A DNA stretch of 64,000 bases from Lamellibrachia satsuma. Its lineage: Eukaryota; Annelida; Polychaeta; Sabellida; Siboglinidae. Both the position numbers and the translations under genes were made by a program. Positions 11,291 through 22,071 of this stretch are shown piece after piece; position 1 is the stretch's first letter; every line of letters starts with the position of its first letter. Under the pieces are notes generated by a model. That model did not search any database, had not been told where the DNA came from, and saw nothing but the letters and a program-made list of their open reading frames with translations. Location of the stretch: assembly GCA_033239005.1 (NCBI GenBank), contig BSQZ01000013.1, forward strand, positions 8,917,282 through 8,981,281, in the 5' to 3' direction.

Positions 11291-13605
11291 ACATCCAAGC
11301 TTATACTGTCATAGTATTGTACAGTATTAAACGTCATACATCTTTAATGATTATAACGGGAAACGTGCATTATGTGTTTGATCGTTACAGTGTATTATGA
11401 TCTGACACTCAAAGGTCGATACCTGCAACTGTCATACAGTTATTGTTGTATGAGCAGCGTATGAATGACCTACTTTATACTGCGCCATCCGCCTCGATTC
11501 GGATGATTGAGCTACTTTGCTGCGGGGCGGCACCTGGCGAACAACACGTGCATTTAAAATCACATTTTTACGAATTCTGATTTACCCAATTTGTCATGAC
11601 GCGTGGCCTAGATCTGCGGTGATGTGAACGAAGGACACGTACAATCATTCGCAGTTGTTTCCACTGATTATGTGGTTGTGATATTAATGACTATTGTATT
11701 GCGATTGATATGATTGCTAGCTTTCTATTTGTAATCAAGAAATCGCGCTCGTTCGTTCGTTCTTGCACAGTGCGATACAACAATTAATGAATGTATAATT
11801 ATGTGACATAATAGAGGGAGCGACCTTCGTCGAACTTGTGCTGTAAACATGCTCAATTACTTATTGTAACTTGTGAACAGCCAACAACGACAACAACAGC
11901 AACAACAGCAGCAGCAACAACAGCAACGACGACAACAACAACAACAACAACAAGCGTCATATCATACCATGAAACGGATAGTGCGTTGAACTCGATTTCG
12001 ACAAGAGAGGTGTTTGGATACCGAGTGTTCACCAGGACAGAACGAATGCGTTGACCATTAGCCACTCCTTTGTTTAAGTCATCATTATGACCTTTGTGCC
12101 ACGGCGTCATGCTGGTCACTGTGCCATAAAGTCATCTGATCATTATGTCACGTGACGCGGATCACTATTTCACCTCGTCATTTGATAGCTGTGCACCAAC
12201 ATAATTCGACTTTTGTGGCACCGCGTCAATTGATTAGTGTGTCATTGCAATGTTGGGATACTGCGTCATTTTGATCATTACACCACTTTGTCATTTTGAC
12301 CATTGTGTCATTTAATCAGAATACCAATGTGTCGTTTTTACCATTGTGTCATTTAATCAGAATGCCAGTGTGTCATTTTAACTTGTACATTAATCCCAAT
12401 CAGGATTTTGTAGAAGTTACTAACTGATTTGTTAGAATTTGATGATGATGTCACAGTGCTCAATATGTCCACGTGACAGGCTGTTCTGACGTAAACCAAT
12501 CAATAGTTTGACTTTATCTATGTTGTTACACAATCCATGACTGTTGTTTTATAATTAAGCGGAAAACGATCAATTATTAAGAGAAAATGTACATTTGTCA
12601 GCCAAATTGGTCATTCACTTCCTGTAATGCCCGAATGTCTGCTCGGGTCGGAGCGCCAGGGTAACGTGTACATTTATACACATATATACGAAGTGGAATT
12701 TAATTGTATATGTGAGGAAGAAATGACAATAAAAGGTGATTTTTTTTATCTTACAATGGTAGCAAAAGAAATATACTGTGTCTTGGGACAAAACCGTGAA
12801 TAACGTATAAACGAGTAGCTGCTACGACTCGCAGACAATAGACGCACGTCTACATTGCCTGTTCAACGAATTCTATATAATTGTTAGGCCAATAGATTGT
12901 AACACTAGCGCGTGTTTCATTCTCCCAAAGGACAATCAACCGTGTAAATGCTAGCGGCGTGAATATGTTTAAAAACAAAATTGACAAATATCTCAGAACG
13001 GCGGGTTACACATAAATGAAAAATTGTTGGATTCTCGAAAAGCCAATGGCTTCCTTTTCCACTTGCCATCTTGATATTTGCTTTGTATGGGAATTGCTAA
13101 GGTTCTGCAGAGCACGGTGCACACACCCTTTCCAGATTCGTGGTCATTGTAATGTTCACGCTCATTGTCGAAACACGTAGCCACGAAAACTAAGACCTAA
13201 ATTAAACATCTTGACACCCATCGACATCATAATCTAACTGACACGCTCAGCAAGTTCCGCCAAAATTACATACCTATTTTAATTTTGTCCGAAGGGTGCT
13301 TATCGTCAAGGGTGCTTATCGTCAAGGCTTATAGTTTTGGAAAAAATATCAGTGCACCTGCACACGTGCACACGTCAGCATGACGTCACGTCAGTGGTTT
13401 CCATCAGGTGGCGCCATTATAGTATTGACTAAATTAAGAAAAAGACGAAATCGTCATTTATAGTATATTATTTGTAGGCCTAATTTCGTAATGTTTAGTA
13501 TTTTGACCACTGCATCACGGAACGTCTAGAACGCTGCCTGGAGTCGGCTAACCGAGACTAGTCCGATAGCTGGCGCTATCAGCATGCACGTATACGCTAA
13601 ATGGT
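11291..13605. other. Intergenic: microsatellite, degenerate minisatellite, dispersed repeat
   Basis: Contains a CAA/CAG run at about 11882-11955, a degenerate array of roughly 30-bp units built on gtcattttgaccattgtg at about 12070-12390, AATAAA at about 12729, and a dispersed-repeat copy at 12975-13100 that resembles 28905-29010 and more weakly 49440-49530 (shared aaattgacaaatatct and ttctcgaaaagccaatgg-type blocks). No gene is supported. Confidence 0.6.
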
Positions 13606-13826
13606 TTGGATGTCAATAAACACAAGTGTGCAATGCTTCGAAAAATTACACACGCTCAGTATTATTTACACCTTTTATGGCGAATGTTACCCAATGTTCA
13701 AAAAGCAATGGAGCGTTATCACCCCTTGAGGGGAACTAGTTTGTGCTACGTGCAATGTACGTCTACTCGACACCAAGTGCTAAATTGGGTTAGGCATATT
13801 ACTCCCACTACTATCAGTCCAGTGAA

Positions 13827-13975
13827 TCAGTGCTCAATCAGTGCTCAATCAGTGCTCAATCAGTGCTCAATCAGTGCTCAATCAGTGCTCAATCAGTACT
13901 CAATCAGTGCTCAATCAGTACTCAATCAGTGCTCAATCAGTGCTCAATCAGTGCTCAATCAGTGCTCAATCAGTG
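13827..13975 (+). repeat. 11-bp minisatellite
   Basis: About 14 copies of gtgctcaatca. The Asn-Gln-Cys-Ser-rich open frame over it is produced by the repeat. Confidence 0.95.
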
Positions 13976-14104
13976 CAATAATATATTACAATGCACTTTG
14001 TAAATTGAAATGATAACACGATTACACTTTACAAATGTAACCCACTCATGATTAGGGCTACTTTGAAGATTATATGCACTCTACCGTCGTTTAGTGGCAG
14101 AGGT

Positions 14105-14400
14105 TAAGTGGGTTCACGCGAATCCCGCTTTTTAGGAACCCCTTGTCGGAAATGAACCCCCAACATGTGCCTACGCTGGGCTAGACACGTCTGTAGGGTG
14201 GGGAATAGACATCCCAAGTATGCTTTCTGCGAGAGCTGCAGGACAGGGAAAGAACAGCTGGCAGACCGCACCTTCGCTTCAAAGATGTTCCAAAACGAGA
14301 AATAATTTAATATCCCACCTGAAACACGGACCACTGGTGCCGTGGACAGAGCCAGCTGACCGGCCATGGTCCACACTGGCTGTGATATTACTCTACATCT
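14105..14400 (+). pseudogene. Remnant of a non-LTR retrotransposon reverse transcriptase, C-terminus
   Basis: A plus frame reads LRWARHVCRVGNRHPKY followed by a basic stretch with RTGKEQL. This matches the LRW-GHV-R pattern and the following P-K and G-K/R region that close many LINE polyproteins. It has an internal stop after the FQNEK stretch and frame breaks, so it is dead. The mobile-element class is clear; the clade is not. Confidence 0.55.
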
Positions 14401-15086
14401 ATGATGCGAGACAGCTAGTCGGGGCAGAGCAAAATTACAGTTACTTGGCGGACAAAAACATAATTTTTTATGTGTTTTTTTGGAGTCTAACTTATTAATT
14501 TTATGTATGGAGCCAGGCTAAATAAATCTTTTCCGACCCTCCACGGAGCGCTAAAATTTTGGCAGTATTGAGTCGATGACAGACAATACGACCTCAGGGT
14601 TTTTCAGCGAAAGTTGTTTTACCACAATAATTATTTTAAGCATTACTTTTCATAGATATTCTAGGAATTATTACGCTTCTGTTGTTTGTGTCCGTGTTTA
14701 ACATGTCACGGAAAGATAATGTTTGACAATGCTGCAGAGCTAAGTTCGAATGTCTCATTTCGATATAACGTCTCTTTGTAATGTGTGTATGTTTCACCGT
14801 GGTTCTTGGATGACCATCCTGTGTGTTGTGTCCGTCATGGAAAAGTCTCCCAGTATGTATGGTATCTCTTGGACCTCTTCATATTTTATACGACTAAGAA
14901 CATCAATAAAGCTATCAGTCTCATTCGTTAACAGGTTTCCAGGATACACACAATGTGGGAGGAACACAATCAATGTAAGCCACCTTATGTTGCGGCTATC
15001 TCGAGGGGAATATCGTCAATGTTGTTGTTCTGATCTTTACAAAAGACATTGGACCTTGTCCGTAGCCTCTTGATAACGGTCAAGCC
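14401..15086. other. Intergenic, no gene seen
   Basis: An open plus frame at 14750-15073 resembles nothing known and has no conserved pattern. AATAAA occurs near 14521. Confidence 0.35.
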
Positions 15087-15973
15087 TCATTGACTGCAGT
15101 CCCAGTTCAGCAGCGCTCGCAAGTCCCGGCGGAACTCGCTGCCCGTGAGACAATACGGGAAAATGTTGCCGGCACGGATGACATAGCGAAGGAATACACT
15201 GAATATGTAAACAAAGGCAGTCAACGAATGATGATATACGTTCTCTTTACCAAAACGATCAGGGTCAACCCGGGTGAAAGGCAGATGAGAAACGAACACG
15301 ATGCGCGAATACAAGAGAACATGATTCAGGCGTAGTTCTGCTGGATGGTTGAGTGGTCCGCATATCCAATAGTCGTCAATCGAAGCGTCATGGCGATAAA
15401 GGTGTTGACGGTAAAAATCGTGGGAAGAAAAGCTACGAACGTCAAGTGAATCGAAGGATGTACGTTGGACGTGAACCGGGCGTAGCGGCACCGTACGGCG
15501 CAGTGGCTGGAGACGCGACCACCGTGTGTCAGTGGTGACCACGTCCAGAAGAGAGGGGCTTCTTTCACGACGTCTACCCCGAGTAGGAGGGTGCAGCACG
15601 TCCGGACGGCCGAGTGTAGTGTACGGTACGGGGTGCACATGGCCATAACTCGATCAAACATGAAGGCGTCCAGGACCCAGACAGCGGTATCGAAGGTTAT
15701 GTAGTACAGGAAAACCGCTGTCTTGCATATCCATGGGCCTATCCCCCATAAGTCGACATGCCATGCTATGTCCAAGCATTCCCAAAGCCCGACAACCAGC
15801 GAGCTGCTGTCGGCGGCCGCCAACAGGCTGAGGTATGAATCGGAGCAGGAGGTACGGCAGAGGCGACATCTGTTGGCGAGAAGGGTCAGCGAGTTCCCAG
15901 ACAAACCAACGGCGAAGATAACCGGCGACAGATAAAGACAGATTCGCGTAGAGCGAGACGAGCTCACCACTAG
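15087..15973 (-). pseudogene. Class A GPCR pseudogene (type A, longest copy)
   Basis: Read on the minus strand, one frame (to 15326) gives TM1 with GLSGNSLTLL (the GN motif), TM2 with a conserved Asp in SLLAAADSSS, TM3 with WICK and FDRVMAM in the DRY position, and a TM5-like segment near VNTFIA. A second frame (15087 to about 15330) gives the end of TM6 (FVSHLPF) and TM7 with GNIFPYCLTGSEFRR, a peptide-receptor-like N-x-x-x-Y and helix 8 start. TM4 is largely missing, there is no ATG in the TM1 frame, a TAG lies just upstream, and a frameshift separates TM5 from TM6. It resembles small-peptide receptors of invertebrates; the ligand is unknown. Two shorter fragments of the same gene lie at 17790-18200 and 19925-20365. 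Confidence 0.7.
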
Positions 15974-16069
15974 ATGTGGCCAGCACTATTGGTGATGTTG
16001 TGCGTCTCCAACCCCGTGTCACTGCTTGGCGACAATGTCAGGTTTTTGTACACGTCAGGTCCGGCAGGT

Positions 16070-16346
16070 GACAGTTCCATGACTAACCTGGTGGTCGCTT
16101 TATGGTCATTATTCAGAATACGAAATAAATAGTGACATAATTATTAATTGTATTAATTGCATCGCGTAGACCGATAAAAGTGTTCTCTCATTTGATCGAA
16201 ATAAAGTTTACTCTTATTTCAGCTAAATCCCCGGATGAGAGCCTAATTAATACTCAACATAAATATTAAATTGGGTTCATGTATAATTTCGGTCACAACG
16301 GAATCTACACTTTTTATCCAGACTCTGGTGTGTGCGACAAATGGTA
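16070..16346. repeat. Segmental-duplication block X, copy 0
   Basis: Matches 19725-19936: shared stretches around gtttactcttattt, aaatccc-ggatg, tttcggtcacaa-gga and ctctg-tgtgt-cgacaaa. The match ends sharply at the GTA before the inverted repeat at 16347. Confidence 0.7.
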
Positions 16347-16645
16347 TAGTCCATGGGCCAGACCCGATGTCGGAACCACCTGGGGGGGAGCAAAACTTCA
16401 TTGTTGGTAAATTATTTGTTCCACCACTATAAGTAAAAAAATATGTGTTTTTACATAAAACGTCAATACGTGCTAGGTAAAAACTTTTTCGGTCATTATT
16501 AATTTAGAGAGATGCGGTTTGCGGCATCGTGTCAGTCATGAAAAATAAACAGGATTTGATATCTGAAATGTTTTGTCAGACCAACTTGGGGGGGCAAAAT
16601 CCCCCCTTTTGGGGGGTCAACGGAAAAGCCTATTCCTTTCTCGTT
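16347..16645. mobile_element. Left end of a TIR-type DNA transposon
   Basis: Begins TAGTCCATGGGCCAGACC at 16347-16364; the inverse, with one extra base, lies at 25517-25535. Both ends then show a weaker GG-ACCA-CNGGGGGGG block, so the inverted similarity extends some 60 bp. The flanks carry GTA on each side. A G7/C6 pair near 16588-16618 can fold. The block ends at the truncated receptor copy starting near 16647. It has no coding capacity of its own. Confidence 0.6.
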
Positions 16646-16646
16646 T

Positions 16647-17112
16647 ACCAATCAAGTTCCCAAGAGGCCGTGCGAATGGATACGACGACAAACGATTCAA
16701 ACAACCAAATGCCCGCTATTATGATATAGCAACGAGCTTTTGTGAGTGTTTGTTCATAATGGAGCGGTTTCGTTATGGCGACCATCTTGCACACGGTCAC
16801 ACATCAGAGACTGTGCATTGAGTTGACGACGAACCATGACGAACACATTGCCTGAATGTGTGGAAGGTATTGAAGCACGTTACGAACATTTGTAGTCGCT
16901 TTCGAACAAACGGCGGCGCTGATGGGCATCGCTGTACATCATTTGGCGAGATCAGACAGCGACAGCGAAAGCACGAAAAGCGTCGGGCGGTCTTCGGGAA
17001 GTTGCGCATATCTTACGATTACAGCAATCACGAGAGAATTCAACGCTATGTTCAATATAATCACTGCGCTGATGATAACAGGCTTCATATCGTCGAAATC
17101 AAATAGACTCAT
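16647..17112 (-). pseudogene. Class A GPCR pseudogene (type B, copy 1, truncated)
   Basis: Closely matches the first half of the intact receptor at 20585-21538, from ATG (17112-17110) through TM4 into extracellular loop 2, where homology stops. A TGA at 16941-16939 replaces the Gly of LANG in TM2, and a second TGA near 16804 replaces the Cys after HSL in TM3; copy 2 shares the second one. TM5 to TM7 are absent. Confidence 0.8.
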
Positions 17113-17770
17113 GTTGATACAACTCTAATAATTTCACATGTAGCATATTCACTTCGTTCCACAATGGGCTCGTAGCGACCACATTCTTATATCACCATGG
17201 TTGGTACACACAGACCAGCGACGATTGGTCAATCTCTAAGCACCCGGATTGAACAGGTTGTTTTAACTGGTTCCTGTATCATGATCGTCAGCTTTCATTT
17301 GCGCCAACATCGATATAACGATTAAAGAACACATTAATAAACTATGAGTCTCATTAGCTTAGCAATTAATGTAATATAACTTGGTCGGACACAATATGTA
17401 GAATCTGAATCTGAATTAATTGTAATTTCAGTGCTACTACTACGCGCTAATTACTACGTACTCTGTTACATTGCATTAATTGCAAAGCTAAGCTTATAGA
17501 GTAGGAGTTATACAACAAGTAATCAAAATGAGTAGTTTACTAACTTGTTCTTCATTCGTTATTTTAATAGATACAAATGTGTGTGTAATGTCGTGGAACT
17601 TTAACGGTCCCATCTTAGTCTCGTTTGTCCGACTCTCGCCCGCCTTCGTGACCGCACCGAGAAGGGTCTGGGTCCGAGGAGAAGTTTTGAGAATTATCAA
17701 CTCAAGTTTGTGTAGATGTTACCGTGAAGCGCCACCAGCCAATCAACGTCTTTACTGAGATTCTTTAGCT
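17113..17770. repeat. Segmental-duplication block C, copy 1
   Basis: Upstream flank of receptor copy 1. It matches 19062-19720 and 21539-22071 over most of its length (for example caatgggctcgtagcgacca and ggaactttaacggtccc). A minus frame ending ITPTL is open in all three copies but many of its codons change, so it is more likely 5' flank or UTR than coding. Confidence 0.85.
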
Positions 17771-17789
17771 CTGGTGTGTGCAACAAACG

Positions 17790-18200
17790 GTGGCGCCACA
17801 TCCCGGCATTCGAAAGAATACACTCAACATGTAGACGACGGCAGTCAACGAATGATAAGCGTTTTCTTTAAGATTATTTACCAACACGATCAGGGTCAAC
17901 CCGGGTGAAAGACAGAGGAGAAACTCAAACGACGCGCGAATACAAGAGACAATGGCACTGGGTTAGTTCTGCTGGATTGTTGAGAGGTCCGTGGATCGGA
18001 CTGTCATGAAGCGTTTTGACGATCAGGGCATTGGAGATGAGAATCACAAGGAGAGGAAGAATAGCTAAGAACGTCAAATGAATCGAAGGATGTACGTTGA
18101 ACGTGGACAGGGCGTAGCGGCACCGTATGGCGCAATGGCTGCAGACGCGACCACCGTGTGTCAGCGGAGACTACGTCCAGAAGAGAGGGGCTTCTTTCAC
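17790..18200 (-). pseudogene. Class A GPCR fragment (type A, copy 1)
   Basis: Matches the extracellular-loop-2 to TM6 part of the receptor remnant at 15087-15973 on the minus strand. It starts abruptly at the cgtgaaagaag point beside a (GCAC)n run at 18200-18250 and contains stops. It cannot make a receptor. Confidence 0.75.
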
Positions 18201-18449
18201 GCACACAAGCACGTACACAAGCACGCATGCACGCACGCACGCACGCACGTATGTACGTATGGATATGTGTGTAGACAATCACACACGTGCGCACGTTCGC
18301 GCCCCCCCCCACACACACTTATCGTTATTTTACTAAAAACCTAAAGCGACCAAACAATTTGAAATGTACCGTAAATTCACTTAATTGAAGTTACAGCTAT
18401 TACAACAAGTCGTGCACATCACGAACATCGATACTTATTTGTTTACTGA

Positions 18450-19061
18450 CTACCGAAAGTTACAATATTGATAACACGTCTTTAACATGTCCATGACTTT
18501 ACTACGAACTTGTCGAAACAAGATCAAATAAAAGAGGCTGTTGACAAAAGTATTGCTATACAGAGCCCATATTGCACAAAAATTAAAAGAACTCGATAAA
18601 TCGTGTTCTTTCCATAGTATTACAGTAGTGTTATGTATAATCGCCCCAAACAACCAAATGCCCGCTATTATGATATAGCAACGAGCTTTTGTGAGTGTTT
18701 GTTCATAATGGAGCGGTTTCGTTATGGCGACCATCTTGCACACGGTCACACATCAGAGACTGTGCATTGAGTTGACGACGAACCATGACGAACACATTGC
18801 CTGAATACGTGGAAGGTATTGAAGCACGTTACGAACATTTGTAGTTGCTTTCGAACAAACGGCGGCGCTGATGGGCATCGCTGTACATCCGTTGGCGAGA
18901 TCAGACAGCGAGAGCAAGAGCATGAAAAGCGTCGTACGGTCTTCGCGAAGTTGCGGATATCTGACGATTACAGCAATCACGAGAGAATTCAACGCTATGT
19001 TCAATATAATCACTACGCTGATGATAACAGGGTTCATATCGTCGAAATCAAATAGACTCAT
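18450..19061 (-). pseudogene. Class A GPCR pseudogene (type B, copy 2)
   Basis: Matches the intact copy from its ATG (19061) to its stop, but a TGA at 18755-18753 interrupts TM3 after HSL, and an in-frame deletion removes the equivalent of residues 141-254 (342 bp; end of TM4 through TM6). The deletion joint falls at a short CGC shared by both breakpoints, suggesting microhomology-mediated loss. Confidence 0.85.
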
Positions 19062-19720
19062 GTTGATACAACTCTAATAATTTCACATGTAGCATATTCA
19101 CTTCGTTCCACAATGGGCTCGCAGCGACCACATTCTTATATCACCATGGTTGGTAAACACATACCAGCGACGATTGGTCGATCTCTAAGCACCCGGATTG
19201 AACAGGTTGTTTCTACCTGTTTCTGTATCATGATCATCAGCTTTCATTTGCGCTAACCCGATACAACGATTGAAGAACATATTAATAAATTACGAATCTC
19301 ATTAGCTTAGCAATTTAATGTAACATAACTTAGTCGGATACAGTATGTAGAACCTGAATCTGAATTAATTGTAATTTGAGTACTAGTACTGCGCGCTAAT
19401 TACTACGTACTATGTTACATTGCATTAATTGCAAAGCTAAGCTTACAGAGTAGGAGTTACAAAACAAGTAATCAAAATGAGTAGTTTACTAATTTGTTCT
19501 TCATTCGCTACTTTGGTAGACGCAAATGTGTGTATAATATCGTGGAACTTTAACGGTCCCGACTTTGTCTCGTTTGTCCGACTCTCGCTCGCCTTCGTGA
19601 CCTCACCGAGGGTCCGAGTCTGCGTCCGAGGAGAAGTTTTGAGAGTTATCAACTCAATTTTGTGTAGACGTTACCGTGAAGCGCCACCAGCCAATCAATG
19701 TCTTTATTGAGATTCTTTAG
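19062..19720. repeat. Segmental-duplication block C, copy 2
   Basis: Upstream flank of receptor copy 2, colinear with 17113-17770. Followed by block X (19725-19936), which copy 1 has lost except for its last bases. Confidence 0.85.
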
Positions 19721-19924
19721 CATGATTTATTTGTCAGCGTGACAGTTGTGTCAATATAATCAAACTTTCAAGTTTATTCGAAATGCGTCGTGTAAACCGA
19801 TACAAGTTTACTCTTATTTGAAGAATTAGCCAAATCCCGGGATGGGCGCCTAATTAATGTTCAATGGGTGCATATAATAGTTTCGGTCACAAGGGAACCT
19901 ACACTTTGCACTCAGGCTCTGATG

Positions 19925-20365
19925 TGTTCGACAAACGGTGGCGCCACATCCCGACATTCGACATAATACACTCAATATGTAGGCGACGGCAGTGAGCGAA
20001 TCATAAGCGTTTTCTTTAAGATTATTTACCAAAACGATCAGGGTCAACCCGGGTGAAAGGCAGAGGAGAAACTCAAACGATGCGCGAATACAAGAGACAA
20101 TGGCACTGGGTTAGTTCTGCTGGATGGTTGAGAGGTCCGTGGATCGGACTGTCATGAAGCGTTTTGACGATGAAGACATTGGAGGTGAGAATCACAAGGA
20201 GAGAAAGAAGAGTTACGAACGTCAAATGAATCGAAGAATGTACGTTGGACGTGGACAAGGCGTAGCGGCACCGTATGACGCAGTGGCTGGAGACGCGACC
20301 ACCGTGTGTCAGCGGAGACTATGTCCAGAAGAGAGGGACCTCTTTCACGCACAAAAGCACGTACA
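19925..20365 (-). pseudogene. Class A GPCR fragment (type A, copy 2)
   Basis: Second fragment of the type A receptor, colinear with 17790-18200, starting at the same cgtgaaagaag point and bordered by a (GCAC)n run at about 20360-20400. Stops and the missing TM1-TM4 make it non-functional. Confidence 0.75.
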
Positions 20366-20584
20366 CAAGCACGCACGCACGCACGCACGCACGCACGTAC
20401 GTATGTATGCATATGTGTGTAGATAATCACACAGGCGCGCACGCTCGCGCCCCCCCCAGACACTAAACTAAAAACCTAAAGCGACCAAACAATTTGAAAT
20501 GTACCGTAAATTCACTTTATTGAAGTTACAGCTATTACAACAAGTCGTGCACATCACGAACATCGATACTTATTTGTTTACTGA

Positions 20585-21538
20585 CTACCGAAAGTTACAA
20601 TATTGATAACACGTCTTTAACATGTCCATGACTTTACTACGAACTTGTCGAAACAAGACCAAGTAAAGGAGGCTGTTGACAAAAGTATTGCTATACAGAG
20701 CCCATATTGCCAAAAATTTAAATGAACCCGGTAAATCGTGTTCTTTCCATAGTATTACAGTAGTGTTATGTATAATCGCAGGAATCGTTAGAATGAGATC
20801 TACCAAACATATAATCAACACGTTTCTACCGGAGCGAATCGACTTGTATGTCAAAGACGGGATGTTTCCGACGACGTCAATGTGTCCTCCGATCGAATTA
20901 GTTTGCGCTGCGATTTGACGGTGAGTTCGGACTATGGCGCAGAATATTCTTAAAGTGGCGTAGGTGGTTACGGTTAGAGGCACTACCAGTCCGGCAATGA
21001 AGCAGACCATCATCAATACTGTAACATACGTTGGAAGTTCTTGTTTAGACACCACACCATGAATGCACCGATCAAGTTCCCAAGAGGCCGTGCGAATGGA
21101 TACGACGACGGCGACAAACGCCCCAAACAACCAAGTGCCCGCTATTATGATATAGCAACGAGCTTGAGTGAGTGTTTGTTCATAATTGAGCGGTTTCGTT
21201 ATGGCGACCATCTTGCACACGGTCACCCAGCAGAGACTGTGCATTGAGTTGACGACGAACCATGACGAACACATTGCCTGAATACGTGGAAGGTATTGAA
21301 GCACGTTACGAACATTTGGAGTCGCTTTCGAACAAACGGCGGCGCTGATGGGCATCGCTGTACATCCGTTGGCGAGATCAGACAGCGAGAGCGAGAGCAT
21401 GAAAAGTGTCGTACGGTCTTCGCGAAGTTGCGGATATCTGACGATTACAGCAATCACGAGAGAATTCAACGCTATGTTCAATATAATCACTGCGCTGATG
21501 ATAACAGGCTTCATATCGTCGAAATCAAATACACTCAT
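20585..21538 (-). CDS. Class A GPCR, intact single-exon copy (type B, copy 3)
   Basis: An uninterrupted 317-residue frame from ATG (21538) to TAG with seven hydrophobic segments: plasma-membrane receptor of the rhodopsin class. Landmarks: LNSLVIAV in TM1 (residues 25-32), Asp54 in SLSDLA of TM2, Cys90 and Cys158 as the likely disulphide, CKM (108-110) in place of DRY followed by ITKPLNY, Trp136 in TM4, Pro187 and Tyr193 in TM5, LTIP (250-253) in TM6 where CWxP is usual, and NSLLY (288-292) for NPxxY. The degenerate DRY and CWxP are unlike aminergic receptors and fit lineage-specific, perhaps chemosensory, mollusc receptors; ligand unknown. It is the only unbroken member of three tandem copies, and its upstream block C is cut by transposon sequence at 22071, so expression is uncertain. 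Confidence 0.85.
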   Translation of the reverse strand: MSVFDFDDMKPVIISAVIILNIALNSLVIAVIVRYPQLREDRTTLFMLSLSLSDLANGCTAMPISAAVCSKATPNVRNVLQYLPRIQAMCSSWFVVNSMHSLCWVTVCKMVAITKPLNYEQTLTQARCYIIIAGTWLFGAFVAVVVSIRTASWELDRCIHGVVSKQELPTYVTVLMMVCFIAGLVVPLTVTTYATLRIFCAIVRTHRQIAAQTNSIGGHIDVVGNIPSLTYKSIRSGRNVLIICLVDLILTIPAIIHNTTVILWKEHDLPGSFKFLAIWALYSNTFVNSLLYLVLFRQVRSKVMDMLKTCYQYCNFR

Positions 21539-22071
21539 GTTGATACAACTCTAATAATTTCACATGTAGCATATTCACTTCGTTCCACAATGGGCTCGTA
21601 GCGATCACATTCTTATATCACCATGGTTGGTAAACACAGACCAGCGACGATTGGTCAGTCTCTAAGCACCCGGATTAAACAGGTTGTTTTAACTGGTTCC
21701 AGTGTCACGATCGTCAGCTTTCATTTGCGTCAAACCGATACAACGATTGAAGAACATATTAATAAACTACGAATCTCATTAGCTAAGCAATCAATGTAAT
21801 ATAACTTGGTCGGACACACAGTGTAGAACCTGAATCTGAATTAATTGTAATTTGAGTGCTACTACTGCGCGCTAATTACTACGTACTATGTTACATTGCA
21901 TTAATTGCAAAGCTAAGCCTATAGAGTAGGAGTTATACAACAAGTAATCAGAATGAGTAGTTTATTAATTTGTTCTTCATTTGTTATTTTGGTAGAGACA
22001 AATGTATGTGTAATATAGTGGAACTTTAACCGTCCCAACTTAGTCTCGTTTGTCCGACTCTCGCCCGCCTT
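21539..22071. repeat. Segmental-duplication block C, copy 3 (truncated)
   Basis: Upstream flank of the intact receptor, colinear with the other two copies until cgcccgccttc at about 22071, where the transposon coding sequence starts without a transition. Confidence 0.85.

Noticed and set aside
13827..13975. CRISPR-like regular repeats
   Set aside because: Units are head-to-tail with no spacers, in an intron-bearing eukaryotic genome; the same applies to the other arrays.
15654..16022. 122-residue minus-strand frame overlapping the type A GPCR remnant
   Set aside because: It is a shadow of the frame that carries TM1 to TM3; it has no hydrophobic pattern of its own.
17494..17700. Short protein conserved in three copies of block C
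   Set aside because: The frame is open in each copy but many changes alter residues and one copy is cut by the transposon; it is better read as duplicated upstream sequence.
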